Notes: generated by a model not told the origin, from the sequence alone. Counted from the first letter of the stretch, positions 25,629 through 35,410 are shown. The stretch is 64,000 nt of DNA from CALBZH01 sp964538515 (GCA_964538515.1 CAZIEW010000002.1:103855-167854); one strand, 5' to 3'. A program made the numbers and translations.

Positions 25629-27035
25629 TTAGAACTGCGCCTGACCCGGCGTCCTCGGAAATGGGATCACCTCACGAATGTTCGCCAACCCGGTGACAAA
25701 CTGGACCATGCGCTCAAGCCCCAAACCGAATCCCGCATGAGGAGCCGAGCCCCACCGGCGCAGATCCACGTACCACCGATAGTCTTCAACGGAAACGGAC
25801 TTCTGCCGCATTTGATCCAGGAGCAGGTCCAGGCGCTCTTCGCGCTGGGAGCCACCGACGATCTCCCCGATGCGCGGAACGAGAATATCCATGGCTGCAA
25901 CCGTCTTTTCATCATCGTTCACGCGCATGTAAAACGGCTTGAGACTCCTCGGGAAATCCAGTACCGCCACTGGCTTTCGTATTGCCTTCTCCGTAAGATA
26001 CCGCTCATGCTCGGCCTGGAGATCACTGCCCCATTCCACCGGGAAGGCGAACGGCTCTCCTGATTTCCTGAGCAGCTCGACGGCTTCCGTGTAGCTGATC
26101 ACCTCGAAGGGCTCCTTCATGAGCTTCTCCAGGGTCTCTCGAAGTCCAGGCTCCACCAGCCGCGTGAAAAAATCCAGCTCGTCGGGACAGTCCATAACGA
26201 CTGTCTCGACAAGCGCCTTGACAAGGCCTTCCGCCAACGCCAGATCGTCTTGAAGATCGAAGAAGGCGGCTTCGGGCTCCACCATCCAGAACTCAGCCAA
26301 ATGGCGGCTGGTGTTGGAATTCTCCGCGCGAAACGTCGGCCCGAACGTGTACACTCTCCCGAGCGCCAACGCATAGATTTCTGCCTGGAGCTGGCCGCTG
26401 ACGGTCAAATAGGTTGGTCGCCCAAAGAAATCGGCTGCAAAAAGATCCTCCCCTGCTGCCTGCGGAGCTCGAAACTGCTCCGGCTCCAGAGCTGTCACTC
26501 GGAATACGTTCCCTGCCCCTTCACAATCACTGGCCGTGATAATCGGCGTGTGAATATAAAAGAACCTTCGTTCCTCGAAGAACTTGTGAACGGCGTAGCT
26601 CAGACGGTGTCTCACGCGGGTCACGGCCCCGATCGTGTTGGTTCTTGGTCGCAGGTGAGCGATTTCCCGCAGGAACTCGAAGGAGTGGCGCTTCTTCTGG
26701 AGTGGATAGCTCGCAGGGTCAGCCAAGCCATAGAGTCTGATCCTCAGGGCCAGCAGCTCGATCGACTGTCCCTTGCCGGGAGAAGCGACCACCCGTCCAT
26801 CAATGCGCACGGCAGCCCCGTTTGAAACAGACCCGAGCTCCCTTTCAAGATCGAACCTGGCGTGCTCGGCGACCACCTGGAGGTTCTTGAGACAGGAGCC
26901 ATCGTTTAACTCGATGAAGCTCACTCCGGCCTTGGAGTCGCGTCTGGTGCGAACCCACCCATCGACAGTCACTTCCTGCTCAAGGTAGTCCTGGTGCTTC
27001 TCAAAGAGCTGTGCAATCCCGACCGCTTTCTCCAT
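25629..27035 (-). CDS. asnS: Asparaginyl-tRNA synthetase
   Basis: Class II aminoacyl-tRNA synthetase of 468 residues. An N-terminal OB-fold (VDGWVRTRRDSKAGVSFIELNDGS) is followed by the catalytic domain, with class II motif 1 in the SYAVHKFFEERRFFYIHTP region, motif 2 (FRAENSNTSRHLAEFWMVE) and motif 3 (GFGLGLERMVQFVTG). The Asn-specific motif 2 (AEFWMVE) and the loop GAGNVFRV distinguish it from AspS. The gene ends near a small zinc protein. The YyaL-type gene lies just upstream, with a 16-base gap. Confidence 0.95.
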   Translation of the reverse strand: MEKAVGIAQLFEKHQDYLEQEVTVDGWVRTRRDSKAGVSFIELNDGSCLKNLQVVAEHARFDLERELGSVSNGAAVRIDGRVVASPGKGQSIELLALRIRLYGLADPASYPLQKKRHSFEFLREIAHLRPRTNTIGAVTRVRHRLSYAVHKFFEERRFFYIHTPIITASDCEGAGNVFRVTALEPEQFRAPQAAGEDLFAADFFGRPTYLTVSGQLQAEIYALALGRVYTFGPTFRAENSNTSRHLAEFWMVEPEAAFFDLQDDLALAEGLVKALVETVVMDCPDELDFFTRLVEPGLRETLEKLMKEPFEVISYTEAVELLRKSGEPFAFPVEWGSDLQAEHERYLTEKAIRKPVAVLDFPRSLKPFYMRVNDDEKTVAAMDILVPRIGEIVGGSQREERLDLLLDQMRQKSVSVEDYRWYVDLRRWGSAPHAGFGLGLERMVQFVTGLANIREVIPFPRTPGQAQF

Positions 27036-27051
27036 CTCCCAGCGCGCCTCC

Positions 27052-29106
27052 CTACATCAACAGTGCCTTCAATTCATCCAGGGTCGTCACAGGCCGTTTA
27101 CACGCGTATTGCTCGCAGACATAGACGGTCGGGCTGCCATCAACGGGCTGCAACTGCCCAACATACCCGCACAGGGAATCCAGCCGCTCCCCTTCCGTCC
27201 CCGTTCTGCGCCAGAGCGTCACGCGGTTAGGCGCAAATCGCCCGCGCACCCACTCAAGCATGGAGCGCCCCCGTTCGTCGTCCAGGTCACCGGAGAAAAC
27301 CACCTCTGTGGTGGGGCCCAGGGCAAAATCAACCGCATTCATGAATTGGGTATAGGCCATCGGATAATCCTGAACCATCCCCCCAAAGCGCTTGAGCAGC
27401 CGGTCGGCCTTTTCTTCCAGGTCGGGGCTCCCCGTCATGCGGTTCAGTCTCAACAGGTTCAACGCTGCTATGGAATTGCCCGACGGCACGGCCCCGTCGT
27501 AGAGCTGCTTGTCCCGAACGATCAGCTCCTCCCCATCGCTCCCCGTGAAGAAAAGGCCACCCTCGTCCTCGTCCCAGAAGAGCTGGAGCATGGCCTGATT
27601 GAGCGCCAATGCCCGCTCCAGGTGTCGGACCTCAAAGCTCGTCTCGTAGAGCTCAAGGAGCCCCCATACGAAATACGCATGATCGTCCAGATAGGCCAGG
27701 TGCGCCGTTTGGTTGCCACGGAATCGGCGAAGCAATCGCCCCGACCCGTCTCGAAGGTTGCTCCAGAGGAAGTCGGCGGCCTTCGAGGCAGCGTTCAAGA
27801 GACCCTGGTCTCCCATCGCGCGCGATCCCATCGCCAAAGCGGCAATCATCAGTCCGTTCCAGCCGGTAAGGATCTTGTCATCCTTCAGTGGATGAATCCG
27901 TCGCTCCCTCGCCGCAAAGAGGTCTCCGCGACACGAAGCCAGCGCGTCTTTGAGACCTTCCGGAGTCATCCCCACCATCCGAGCAAAGACGTCCTCGGAC
28001 TTGAGCACGTGTGGAATGCTGCGTCCGTGCTCGAAATTCCCCGCCGGAGTGATGTCAAAGTAACGGCAAAAAAGGTCGGCCCGCTCCGCACCCAGCACAG
28101 CTTTCACCGCATCCGGCGTCCAGACGTAGAAGAGCCCTTCCTCGCCTTCACTGTCGGCATCCTCGGCAGAATAGAAGCCGCCCAGAGGATCGGTCATGTC
28201 CCGAAGCACATACTCGAAGATCTCGCGAGCGGCATCGGCGTGCTCGCGCTTTCCGGTCACCTGATAGGCTTCCACATAGGCCATGGCCAGCAGAGCCTGA
28301 TCGTAGAGCATCTTCTCGAAATGCGGAACGAGCCACCGCTCATCGACGGAATACCGGTGAAACCCGAGCCCCACCTGGTCGAAGATGCCCCCCCGCCTCA
28401 TGCTGGAGAGGGTCTTTTCGACCATGCTCAGCGCCGTGGATTCCGGGTGACGCCGATGGTATCGGAGCAGGAACGTGAGGTGGTGTGGCGTTGGAAATTT
28501 GGGTGCATGCCCGAAGCCGCCCCATTGGGAATCAAACGTCCCCTGGAGCTGCTGATAGGCAAGGTCAAGAGCTGCCATTCCTGGGGAGACCTGCGCCCCC
28601 GGGGGCCCTTTCGGCTGGATCGCCTGGGTGACTTGATCACCCGCCTGGAGGACGCGCTCCGGCTGCTCCTTCCACAGGCGAGCGATCTGGCGAATGACGT
28701 CCATGAACCCCGCCATCCCCATCCGCCCCTGCTTGGGAAGGTAGGTGGCGGCATAAAAGGGTTTTCGGTCCGGAGTCATGAAAATGGACAGGGGCCAGCC
28801 CCCGCTTCCCGTCATAGCTTGACAGACCCCCATGTAGATCTCGTCCACGTCGGGGCGTTCTTCGCGGTCGACCTTCACGGAGACCAGATGCTCGTTGAGG
28901 AGACCAGCCACTTCCTCGTCCTCGAAGGATTCGCGCTCCATCACGTGGCACCAGTGACAGGTCGAATATCCGATCGACAGAAAGATCGGCTTGTTTTCCT
29001 CCCTCGCCTTTCGAAAGGCCTCGCCCCCCCAAGGATACCAGTCCACTGGATTGTGGGCATGCTGGAGCAAGTAAGGACTTTTTTCATGTTCAAGCCGATT
29101 GGCCAT
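27052..29106 (-). CDS. Thioredoxin-domain protein of the YyaL/SSP411 family
   Basis: Large protein of 684 residues. The first 110 residues form a thioredoxin-like domain with STCHWCHVM, the family's atypical CxxC, after NPVDWYPWG. The rest is a helical (alpha/alpha)6-barrel-type region with patterns such as AKFPTPHHL, GGIFDQVGLGFHRYSVDERWLVPHFEKMLYDQALL and GWNGLMIAALAM that are typical of the N-acylglucosamine 2-epimerase-like fold. Homologues are widespread; their function is unclear. It is upstream of asnS with 16 bases between and may share a transcript. Confidence 0.9.
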   Translation of the reverse strand: MANRLEHEKSPYLLQHAHNPVDWYPWGGEAFRKAREENKPIFLSIGYSTCHWCHVMERESFEDEEVAGLLNEHLVSVKVDREERPDVDEIYMGVCQAMTGSGGWPLSIFMTPDRKPFYAATYLPKQGRMGMAGFMDVIRQIARLWKEQPERVLQAGDQVTQAIQPKGPPGAQVSPGMAALDLAYQQLQGTFDSQWGGFGHAPKFPTPHHLTFLLRYHRRHPESTALSMVEKTLSSMRRGGIFDQVGLGFHRYSVDERWLVPHFEKMLYDQALLAMAYVEAYQVTGKREHADAAREIFEYVLRDMTDPLGGFYSAEDADSEGEEGLFYVWTPDAVKAVLGAERADLFCRYFDITPAGNFEHGRSIPHVLKSEDVFARMVGMTPEGLKDALASCRGDLFAARERRIHPLKDDKILTGWNGLMIAALAMGSRAMGDQGLLNAASKAADFLWSNLRDGSGRLLRRFRGNQTAHLAYLDDHAYFVWGLLELYETSFEVRHLERALALNQAMLQLFWDEDEGGLFFTGSDGEELIVRDKQLYDGAVPSGNSIAALNLLRLNRMTGSPDLEEKADRLLKRFGGMVQDYPMAYTQFMNAVDFALGPTTEVVFSGDLDDERGRSMLEWVRGRFAPNRVTLWRRTGTEGERLDSLCGYVGQLQPVDGSPTVYVCEQYACKRPVTTLDELKALLM

Positions 29107-29280
29107 GGCTCTGGTACTCCATCAAGGTCGGGAATGTCCTGATTGCAAGGTGTCGGGGAATCGAGCAGGGAGAGCGGAGGCTCCCGTCGGAGAGCCCGGC
29201 GGGGACCCATGCGGGCGAGAAGCAAATGAGCAGGGTCGATTCGACCGGACCCGAGCCGACCCTGCTTGGTACCGTCGAGA

Positions 29281-29460
29281 TCAGGCGGGAGCTGCGCACT
29301 TGGAGAAATCGATCGGTTTTCCACATCCCTGGCAAACGTGCTGTTTGTTGAACTCGTCGGAAAAGATCTCTTTCTCCTTGCCGCACTCGGGGCACTTACA
29401 GACAAATGACGTGAGAGATTTGAACTTTTCCCAACCGGGACAATGTTGCGGTGTACTCAT
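29281..29460 (-). CDS. Small zinc-ribbon protein
   Basis: Protein of 59 residues, below the length of most ORF calls, with a clear AAGGAGGG ribosome binding site five bases before its ATG at 29460. It contains the two CxxC pairs CKCPECGKE and CQGCGKPIDF, which define a zinc ribbon of the rubredoxin-like type. The linker between the pairs is IFSDEFNKQH. It belongs to a run of small metal proteins that precedes the oxygen-defence genes. Function unknown. Confidence 0.75.
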   Translation of the reverse strand: MSTPQHCPGWEKFKSLTSFVCKCPECGKEKEIFSDEFNKQHVCQGCGKPIDFSKCAAPA

Positions 29461-29559
29461 CGTATCCCTCCTTGAAATCTCGCGAGACGCTTTCCCATTT
29501 CCGTACGCTCAACCCCTGCGATGGTGTCCCCAGGACTTGCGCGATACCACACCTCGGGG

Positions 29560-29751
29560 CTACTTGTCTTCCACCTCTTCGACTACCAGCTTGCCCTTGT
29601 GCTTCGTCCCACAGGACGGGCACAGAATCTCGATCTCAGCTTCGGGGCCCGTGTACTTCTCCTTCATGCTCTCGGACGGAATGAAGGAGACATCCCCGCA
29701 CGCACACTGTGGACATTCACCATGGACGACATGCCTCGTTTTCTTTGCCAT
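29560..29751 (-). CDS. Small zinc-ribbon protein
   Basis: Protein of 63 residues with one zinc ribbon: CPQCACGD near residue 13 and CPSCGTKHKG near residue 46, followed by a short acidic tail VVEEVEDK. The ATG at 29751 has GGAGG five bases upstream, which decides the start over a longer frame. It is the second of two such proteins in tandem. Function unknown. Confidence 0.75.
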   Translation of the reverse strand: MAKKTRHVVHGECPQCACGDVSFIPSESMKEKYTGPEAEIEILCPSCGTKHKGKLVVEEVEDK

Positions 29752-29837
29752 TCGCTCCTCCCTCTCCATAGTAGAACTTACCCACTGCAGCTTCCAGGAA
29801 GCATGCATCCCGTCATTGGGCTAACATCCCGACTCAT

Positions 29838-30458
29838 TTACTTCTTCGTCTTATTCTTGTTAAGCGCTTCGAGCTGCTGGAGCAAGCGGTCCAGCGGAGG
29901 CCTTTCATTGATATCATGCACATCTATATAGCGAATGACACCCGATTTATCCACCACAAAAAGGGCTCGCTCACTGGTCCCGTCGCCGCGCAGGATTCCG
30001 TACTCGGACGAGACCTTGCCATGGGGCCAGAAATCCGACAGGACCGGGAACGGAATCCCACCCATCTCCTGAGTCCACGCAAAAAGTGACGGGAGATTGT
30101 CGGTTGTGATGCCTATCACGGTGGCATCAAGCGCATCGAACATGTCCTGGATCATCCTGTACCCCGGCCACTGCTGGGAGCAGACCGGTGTGAAAGCAGC
30201 CGGAACGAAAGACAGCACCACGTTTTTCTTGCCCCGATACTGGCTGAGAGACACTCTCTCCCCCGTTATGGAAGGTAGCGTAAAATCAGGGGCCTTCTCG
30301 CCCACTTTCACGCTGACCTGGCTGTCGGTGGGCTTGAGCCGCTCGACATGAAAAAGCTTGCCTTTGAACTGCTCGGATTCCACCTGCTGTCCCCACGCAC
30401 CGCCGATTCCAAACAGGATCGCCACGACCCATGCCGCCGTAAACGTCGCCTTGCTCAT
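29838..30458 (-). CDS. Exported peroxiredoxin
   Basis: AhpC/TSA-family peroxiredoxin of 206 residues. The N-terminus is a signal peptide (TFTAAWVVAILFGIGGAWGQ), so the enzyme works outside the cytoplasm. The peroxidatic Cys is in the AAFTPVCSQQW motif around residue 94, and DFTLPSITG, GITTDNL and VIRYIDV match the family. I see no second conserved resolving Cys downstream, so it may be a 1-Cys enzyme or use the adjacent TlpA-like protein as reductant; that is inference. ATG at 30458 has GGAGGGG at a good distance. It is 12 bases after the TlpA-like gene. Confidence 0.85.
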   Translation of the reverse strand: MSKATFTAAWVVAILFGIGGAWGQQVESEQFKGKLFHVERLKPTDSQVSVKVGEKAPDFTLPSITGERVSLSQYRGKKNVVLSFVPAAFTPVCSQQWPGYRMIQDMFDALDATVIGITTDNLPSLFAWTQEMGGIPFPVLSDFWPHGKVSSEYGILRGDGTSERALFVVDKSGVIRYIDVHDINERPPLDRLLQQLEALNKNKTKK

Positions 30459-30470
30459 AATCCCCTCCGG

Positions 30471-31055
30471 TCAAAGAGCCTTGGAGCGCTGCAGCAAGAG
30501 CTCGAGAAACTGTGCGGGGTCCCCGGGGCTCCCGACTTTTGAGTAAATGACCTTCGACTGTCCCGCCCGACCGAGCTTGACAACGATGAAATAAGGGGTC
30601 CTGACCTCACCCAATGCTCGATGCAGAGCGAGATCCGCATCGGGAATCAGAGGAAACGGGATGTCGTATTTCTTTCTGAAAAGCTCCACCTCGAAACTGT
30701 TGTTCCCCGCGCCAAGCCCGATGACCTTGATTTTTCCCTTCAGATCAGGGCGGCCGTCGATAAGCCCATAGAGCTCGTTTACGGAAGGGGCTTCCCGCTG
30801 ACAGTGGGGACAATACATGCTGAACACCTCAAAGATGACCAGCTCGGCCTTGATTTCGGAGACTTTGAACTTCTCCTTGGCCTTGAGGCCCAGATACTTT
30901 TGAGCCTCTGCGCTCGAAGGAGCGGGGATCATAATATCAGGAAAGCTTCCTCCCTCGGGCGGAGGATTGACCCGCTGTGCATCTGAAGAAGACCCCAGGA
31001 GGATCCCCGGAAGAAGTACCGCCATCGCAGCCCAAACTCGGACGCTCTTCGACAT
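30471..31055 (-). CDS. TlpA/ResA-like thioredoxin-fold protein
   Basis: Periplasmic thioredoxin-fold protein of about 194 residues. The signal segment (VWAAMAVLLPGILLG) is followed after about 60 residues by the redox motif SMYCPHCQRE; CPHC is like that of DsbA rather than WCPC of TlpA. EVRTPYFIVVKLG is the cis-Pro loop (TP) of the family. The length is intermediate between ResA and DsbA-like proteins. Start is ATG 31055 with GGAG eight bases upstream; a longer frame lacks a sensible start. It is co-transcribed with the peroxiredoxin. Confidence 0.85.
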   Translation of the reverse strand: MSKSVRVWAAMAVLLPGILLGSSSDAQRVNPPPEGGSFPDIMIPAPSSAEAQKYLGLKAKEKFKVSEIKAELVIFEVFSMYCPHCQREAPSVNELYGLIDGRPDLKGKIKVIGLGAGNNSFEVELFRKKYDIPFPLIPDADLALHRALGEVRTPYFIVVKLGRAGQSKVIYSKVGSPGDPAQFLELLLQRSKAL

Positions 31056-31174
31056 GGCCATGGCTCCACGCGGTTGAGGTATCTGGCAGATACAAGGGAA
31101 GCATCCGCACCCACATGGGCGGCGATCATCGCTCCTCGACCCAACGGACTTCCCGGTGGGCCTGAAGCTCAGGA

Positions 31175-31720
31175 TCAGGCGGAGCCCCCAGCCCCGTCCA
31201 AGCGCGCCCGACTCTTCTCCATGAACCACCCCTCTGGGTCCACGTAATAGAATTTCAGATCGGCAAGCAGGACATAGTGCTCCCGCTCTTCGCTGATCAG
31301 GCCTCGCAGAAATTCCTTCTCAAGCGCATCGTCGGATTCGCTGAGCCGCTTCTCGAAAAACTCGATACTCGCATCTTCGAGCTGCATTCCGGTTTCAATG
31401 GCCACCACGTCATCCACGCATGCCTTGGGCATCTTACCGTGCTCTTCGGCTATTTTTCGAAGGATGGCCTTTTTGTCTTCCGTTTCAAACTCGTGGTATT
31501 TGCAGGCATCCGGTTGCACGCGACCGTGCTTAAGTTGCTCATAGAGCTCTTGGATGCGCTTGACGTGATCGAGCTCACCATCCATGAGCATCCTGAAGGT
31601 CTCGATACCGACTTGGTCCGGGCACGCTTTCATGGCATCCTCGTAAAGCGCCCGCTTTCGCTCCTTCATCTCCAGAGCCGTGCAAAACATGTCCAATGCG
31701 CTGTCATTGGGTCCGGCCAT
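31175..31720 (-). CDS. Ferritin-like/rubrerythrin-family protein
   Basis: Four-helix diiron protein of about 181 residues. The helices carry ExxH motifs of the ferritin-like fold: GELDHVKR near residue 50 and ISEEREHYVLLADLKFY near residue 145, plus further Glu ligands in EMKERKRALYE and VVAIETGMQLED. Rubrerythrins have such motifs and an extra rubredoxin domain, which is missing here. In anaerobes these proteins help remove peroxide. ATG at 31720 with CAGGAG seven bases upstream decides the start. It precedes the TlpA-peroxiredoxin pair on the same strand. Confidence 0.85.
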   Translation of the reverse strand: MAGPNDSALDMFCTALEMKERKRALYEDAMKACPDQVGIETFRMLMDGELDHVKRIQELYEQLKHGRVQPDACKYHEFETEDKKAILRKIAEEHGKMPKACVDDVVAIETGMQLEDASIEFFEKRLSESDDALEKEFLRGLISEEREHYVLLADLKFYYVDPEGWFMEKSRARLDGAGGSA

Positions 31721-31993
31721 CGCCAACTCCTGCCTGATGTGAAGAAATTAAGAGTCATTCCCACAAAGATGGTGCATGCGAGTATCCATTTCAAAACGGG
31801 AACTGTTTCACATAATAAGCGCGATTTCCACGAGTGTAAATTACCATGTTGCTCAGTGCCCTTGATCGCTGATTCTCCTTATGTTAATTGCGATCCACCT
31901 TCATGGAAGCGTCTCGAGCTTCACCCCCCGAGACATCCCGTGCGGTCGACGACCGGACCGCCAAAAGAGTTTCCGGACGAGATGAGGTGACTC

Positions 31994-32359
31994 GTGCATG
32001 AAATGTCCATTGCGCAAAGCCTGCTGACCATCATTTTGGATGAAAGCGCGAAGCACCGCATCAAGCAGGTCCGGCAGGTCAACCTCCAGGTCGGCGCCAT
32101 GGCTGCGATCGTCCCGGAATCGCTGAGCTTCTGCTTTGAGCTTCTGTCGCGAGACACGCTCGCCGAGGGGGCCACCCTTTCGATCGAGGAGATTCCCGTG
32201 GTGGCACGCTGCAGGGACTGCAACCTCAACTACCAGGTCGAAAACCAAGTCTTTTTGTGCCCCCAGTGCGGCATGCCCAGCCTCGAGCTGATCAGTGGAC
32301 GAGAGCTCTCCGTCGTGAGCATTGAGGGCGAAACAGGAGATGACGATGGCTCAAATTAA
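31994..32359 (+). CDS. hypA: Hydrogenase nickel chaperone HypA
   Basis: Nickel-binding accessory protein of 121 residues. It begins MHEMS (Ni is bound at His-2) from a GTG start with GAGG upstream, and contains the zinc site CRDCNLNYQVENQVFLCPQC around residues 73-92. HypA with HypB inserts Ni into the hydrogenase large subunits. It is first in the hyp operon, and its end overlaps hypB. It should serve both hydrogenases in the window. Confidence 0.96.
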   Translation: MHEMSIAQSLLTIILDESAKHRIKQVRQVNLQVGAMAAIVPESLSFCFELLSRDTLAEGATLSIEEIPVVARCRDCNLNYQVENQVFLCPQCGMPSLELISGRELSVVSIEGETGDDDGSN

Positions 32360-33020
32360 AGTGCCCGTGGTCCAGAACATCTTGGAGGCAAACGAGCGGT
32401 TGGCGGCCCTTAACCGACAGCGCTTCGACCAAGCCGGCATTTATGCGATCAATCTGATGAGCTCCCCGGGAGCAGGGAAGACCTCGCTCCTGGAAAAGAC
32501 AATCGAGGCGTTGGCCGGCCGACTGAAAATGGCGGTGATCGAAGGGGACCTGCAGACGGCCTGCGATGCGGAGCGGATCCAGAAGAAGGGCGTGCAAGCC
32601 GTTCAGATCAACACCGATGGCGGGTGTCACCTCGATGGCAACATGATCCAGATCGCCATGGATGCTCTGGACCTCACCGATGTCGATCTTTTGGTCATCG
32701 AAAACGTTGGCAACCTCGTCTGTCCGGCGGAATTCAATCTTGGCGAGCACGACAAGGTAACGATCCTCAGCGTCACCGAAGGAGACGACAAACCCCTCAA
32801 ATACCCGCTCATGTTCCAGATCTCATCGGTGCTCATCGTGAACAAGATCGACCTTCTCCCCTACGTGAGCTGCAGCATGGACGCCATTCGCAAGCAGGCG
32901 CACCAGCTTAACGCCACCCAGCAGATCTTCGAGATCTCTTGTCGCACGGGTGAGGGTTTGGAGCCCTGGATCCGCTGGCTCGAAGACAGGGTCCGGGATC
33001 AGAAGAAACGGCTGGGATAG
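32346..33020 (+). CDS. hypB: Hydrogenase nickel-incorporation GTPase HypB
   Basis: SIMIBI-class GTPase of about 224 residues. G1 is SSPGAGKTSLL, the metal site is the GGCHLDGNM segment, the conserved IENVGNLVCPAEFNLGE region follows, and G4 is NKID. It lacks the N-terminal His-rich stretch found in some HypB proteins, so nickel storage is not expected. The ATG at 32346 has AGGAG at a good distance and overlaps hypA by 14 bases, which indicates translational coupling. Confidence 0.96.
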   Translation: MAQIKVPVVQNILEANERLAALNRQRFDQAGIYAINLMSSPGAGKTSLLEKTIEALAGRLKMAVIEGDLQTACDAERIQKKGVQAVQINTDGGCHLDGNMIQIAMDALDLTDVDLLVIENVGNLVCPAEFNLGEHDKVTILSVTEGDDKPLKYPLMFQISSVLIVNKIDLLPYVSCSMDAIRKQAHQLNATQQIFEISCRTGEGLEPWIRWLEDRVRDQKKRLG

Positions 33021-33088
33021 GGTCGGAGGCTCCCCATGGTCGGAGCTCCAGGGAATCAACGGGTGGGAGCGGACCTCCAACGCATACG

Positions 33089-35410
33089 ATGGACAGGGAC
33101 GGCGGCGTGCAGGACCGACGGGTTTTGGTGAAAGTGCGGGGCATTGTACAGGGAGTAGGCTTTCGCCCGTACATTTACCAGCTCGCATTCAGGCATGCTT
33201 TGAACGGGTGGGTCCGCAATCAGTCGGACGGAGTGGAAATCGAAATCGCCGGCTCGGAAGACGCAGTCGCCGCTTTTCTTTGCGATCTGCCGGCTCAGGC
33301 GCCTCCTCTCGCCCGCATCCACCACATCGAAGCCACTGAGCTCCCCTATGCCCCTCTTAGACCCTTTCGCATCGCTCCCAGCTTGCAGCAGAAAAGCCGA
33401 GCAACACTCATTTCCCCCGATGTGTGCACCTGCGCTGACTGTATGCGCGAGCTGCTGGATCCATCGGATCGACGCTACCGCTACCCATTCATCAACTGCA
33501 CCAACTGCGGACCGCGCTACACCATTGTCAAGGACATCCCCTATGACCGGGCCAAGACCACCATGGCCTCTTTCACCATGTGCCCCGCTTGTCGCAAGGA
33601 ATATGAAGACCCGCTGAACCGAAGGTTCCACGCCCAGCCGAATGGGTGCTGGGAATGCGGGCCTCAAGTGTGGCTGGAGCGCCCCTCCGGAGAGCGTGTG
33701 GCCGAGCGCGACGAAGCCATGCGCGGCGCGGTGTCCCTGCTCGAACAGGGGAAGATCGTGGCGATCAAGGGGCTTGGAGGCTTTCACCTTGCCGTGGACG
33801 CCATGAACGAGGCAGCGGTTGCGTGTCTTCGGAGCCGCAAAATCCGTGAGGAGAAGCCCTTCGCCGTGATGTTTCCCGACGTCGGCTCCATCCGGAAGCA
33901 TTGCGAAGTGTCGACAACGGAAGCAGCTCTGATTGAGTGTCGGGAGCGCCCCATTGTCATCCTGAGGCGGCTCGAGGAGGCTCCGCGCAACCCCATTGCC
34001 GCGAGCGTCGCCCCCCGAAACCGCTCGCTTGGCGCCTTTCTCCCCTATACTCCCCTTCACAGGCTGCTCTTCGTGGATACGCCCCTGGAAGCCCTGGTCA
34101 TGACGAGCGGCAACCAATCCGACGAGCCCATCGTCATGTGCACGGATGAAGCCCGCGAACGGTTGTGCTCCATTGCGGACGTCTTTCTCCTGCATGACCG
34201 AGACATTTACATCCGCTGCGACGATTCGGTGGCACGGGTGCAAAACGGACGACCGCGCCTGTTGCGAAGAGCTCGGGGCTACGTGCCCGTTCCGATTCCA
34301 CTGCGCCTTGAGGCTCCGACCGTTCTCGGCGTGGGTGCCGAGCTCAAGGGCACCGTCTGTCTCACAAGAAAGCACGAAGCTTTCCTTAGCCAGCACATCG
34401 GGGACCTCGAAAACCTCGAGACGCTCCACTCCTTCGAGCACACCATCGAGCATCTGCAGCAAATCCTCGAAGTGAGACCCGAATGCATCGTTCACGACCT
34501 TCATCCGGACTATCTGAGCACGCAGTGGGCGCTCCAGCAAAAAGACATCCCGCTTTTGGGCGTTCAGCACCACCATGCGCACATCGCCGCAGTGGCTGCC
34601 GAGTACCTGCAGGAGGGACCGGTGCTCGGGCTCGCACTCGATGGAACAGGATACGGCAGCGACGGCACCCTTTGGGGCGGGGAGCTCCTCTGGGTTAACG
34701 GCCTTGAGCTTCGGCGGTTGGGACACTTCCGTCACTTCCGGCTGCCGGGAGGCAGTGCCGCCATCAAAGAGCCCTGGCGCATGGCCTACAGTTGCCTCTG
34801 GGAGCTGAGCGGCGGACAGCCGGAGCGGGACTTCCCGGACCTGGTGGACAAGTGGCCCGAAGACAAGCGCAGGACCCTCGCTCGGATGCTCACCCGGGGC
34901 CTTCACTCGCCTCAGACATCGTCGTGTGGACGTGTCTTCGACACCATGGCCGCGCTCGCGGGCTTGCCGAGCAGCATGCGTACCAGTTATGAAGGACAAG
35001 CGGCCATTGAGCTTGAACAGTCCATTGAATCGACCGACGACCAATACAGCCACGCGCTGCGCGAGCAAGGCGACACCCTGATCCTGGATCCGGGTCCTCT
35101 TTTCCTGGAGGCCATTGACGACCTCCGGCGAGGAGCCCGGCCCGGACTCATCGCCGGCAGGTTTCATCATGGAATCGTCGCGCTTCTTGTGGCGGCGTCT
35201 GAAAGGGCTCGAGCCGCGGTGGACGTTGACCGAATTGCCTTGAGCGGGGGCGTTTTCCAGAACCGCTACTTGTCGGAAAAGATCGAGCTTGAGCTCGCCC
35301 GGAGGGGGTTTGAGGTTCTCACGCATCGAGAGCTGCCAACGAACGACGCCTGCATCGCCTTCGGGCAGGCAAGCCTCGGAGCCCAATGGCTCCTTGCCGG
35401 TCGCCCTTGA
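33089..35410 (+). CDS. hypF: Carbamoyltransferase HypF
   Basis: Enzyme of 773 residues that makes the thiocarbamate precursor of the CN ligands on HypE. The domains are in the normal order: acylphosphatase (about 1-95, GIVQGVGFRPY), a zinc-finger region with repeated CxxC pairs (CTCADC, CTNCGP, CPACRKEY, CWECGP), a YrdC-like domain with AIKGLGGFHLAVDA, and a C-terminal Kae1-like domain with QHHHAHIAAV and LDGTGYGSDGTLWGGELL. Length matches the family. Next in the hyp operon after hypB. Confidence 0.96.
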   Translation: MDRDGGVQDRRVLVKVRGIVQGVGFRPYIYQLAFRHALNGWVRNQSDGVEIEIAGSEDAVAAFLCDLPAQAPPLARIHHIEATELPYAPLRPFRIAPSLQQKSRATLISPDVCTCADCMRELLDPSDRRYRYPFINCTNCGPRYTIVKDIPYDRAKTTMASFTMCPACRKEYEDPLNRRFHAQPNGCWECGPQVWLERPSGERVAERDEAMRGAVSLLEQGKIVAIKGLGGFHLAVDAMNEAAVACLRSRKIREEKPFAVMFPDVGSIRKHCEVSTTEAALIECRERPIVILRRLEEAPRNPIAASVAPRNRSLGAFLPYTPLHRLLFVDTPLEALVMTSGNQSDEPIVMCTDEARERLCSIADVFLLHDRDIYIRCDDSVARVQNGRPRLLRRARGYVPVPIPLRLEAPTVLGVGAELKGTVCLTRKHEAFLSQHIGDLENLETLHSFEHTIEHLQQILEVRPECIVHDLHPDYLSTQWALQQKDIPLLGVQHHHAHIAAVAAEYLQEGPVLGLALDGTGYGSDGTLWGGELLWVNGLELRRLGHFRHFRLPGGSAAIKEPWRMAYSCLWELSGGQPERDFPDLVDKWPEDKRRTLARMLTRGLHSPQTSSCGRVFDTMAALAGLPSSMRTSYEGQAAIELEQSIESTDDQYSHALREQGDTLILDPGPLFLEAIDDLRRGARPGLIAGRFHHGIVALLVAASERARAAVDVDRIALSGGVFQNRYLSEKIELELARRGFEVLTHRELPTNDACIAFGQASLGAQWLLAGRP

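Noticed and set aside
27109..29142. Long plus-strand frame opposite the YyaL-type gene
   Set aside because: Shadow of an obvious minus-strand family member.
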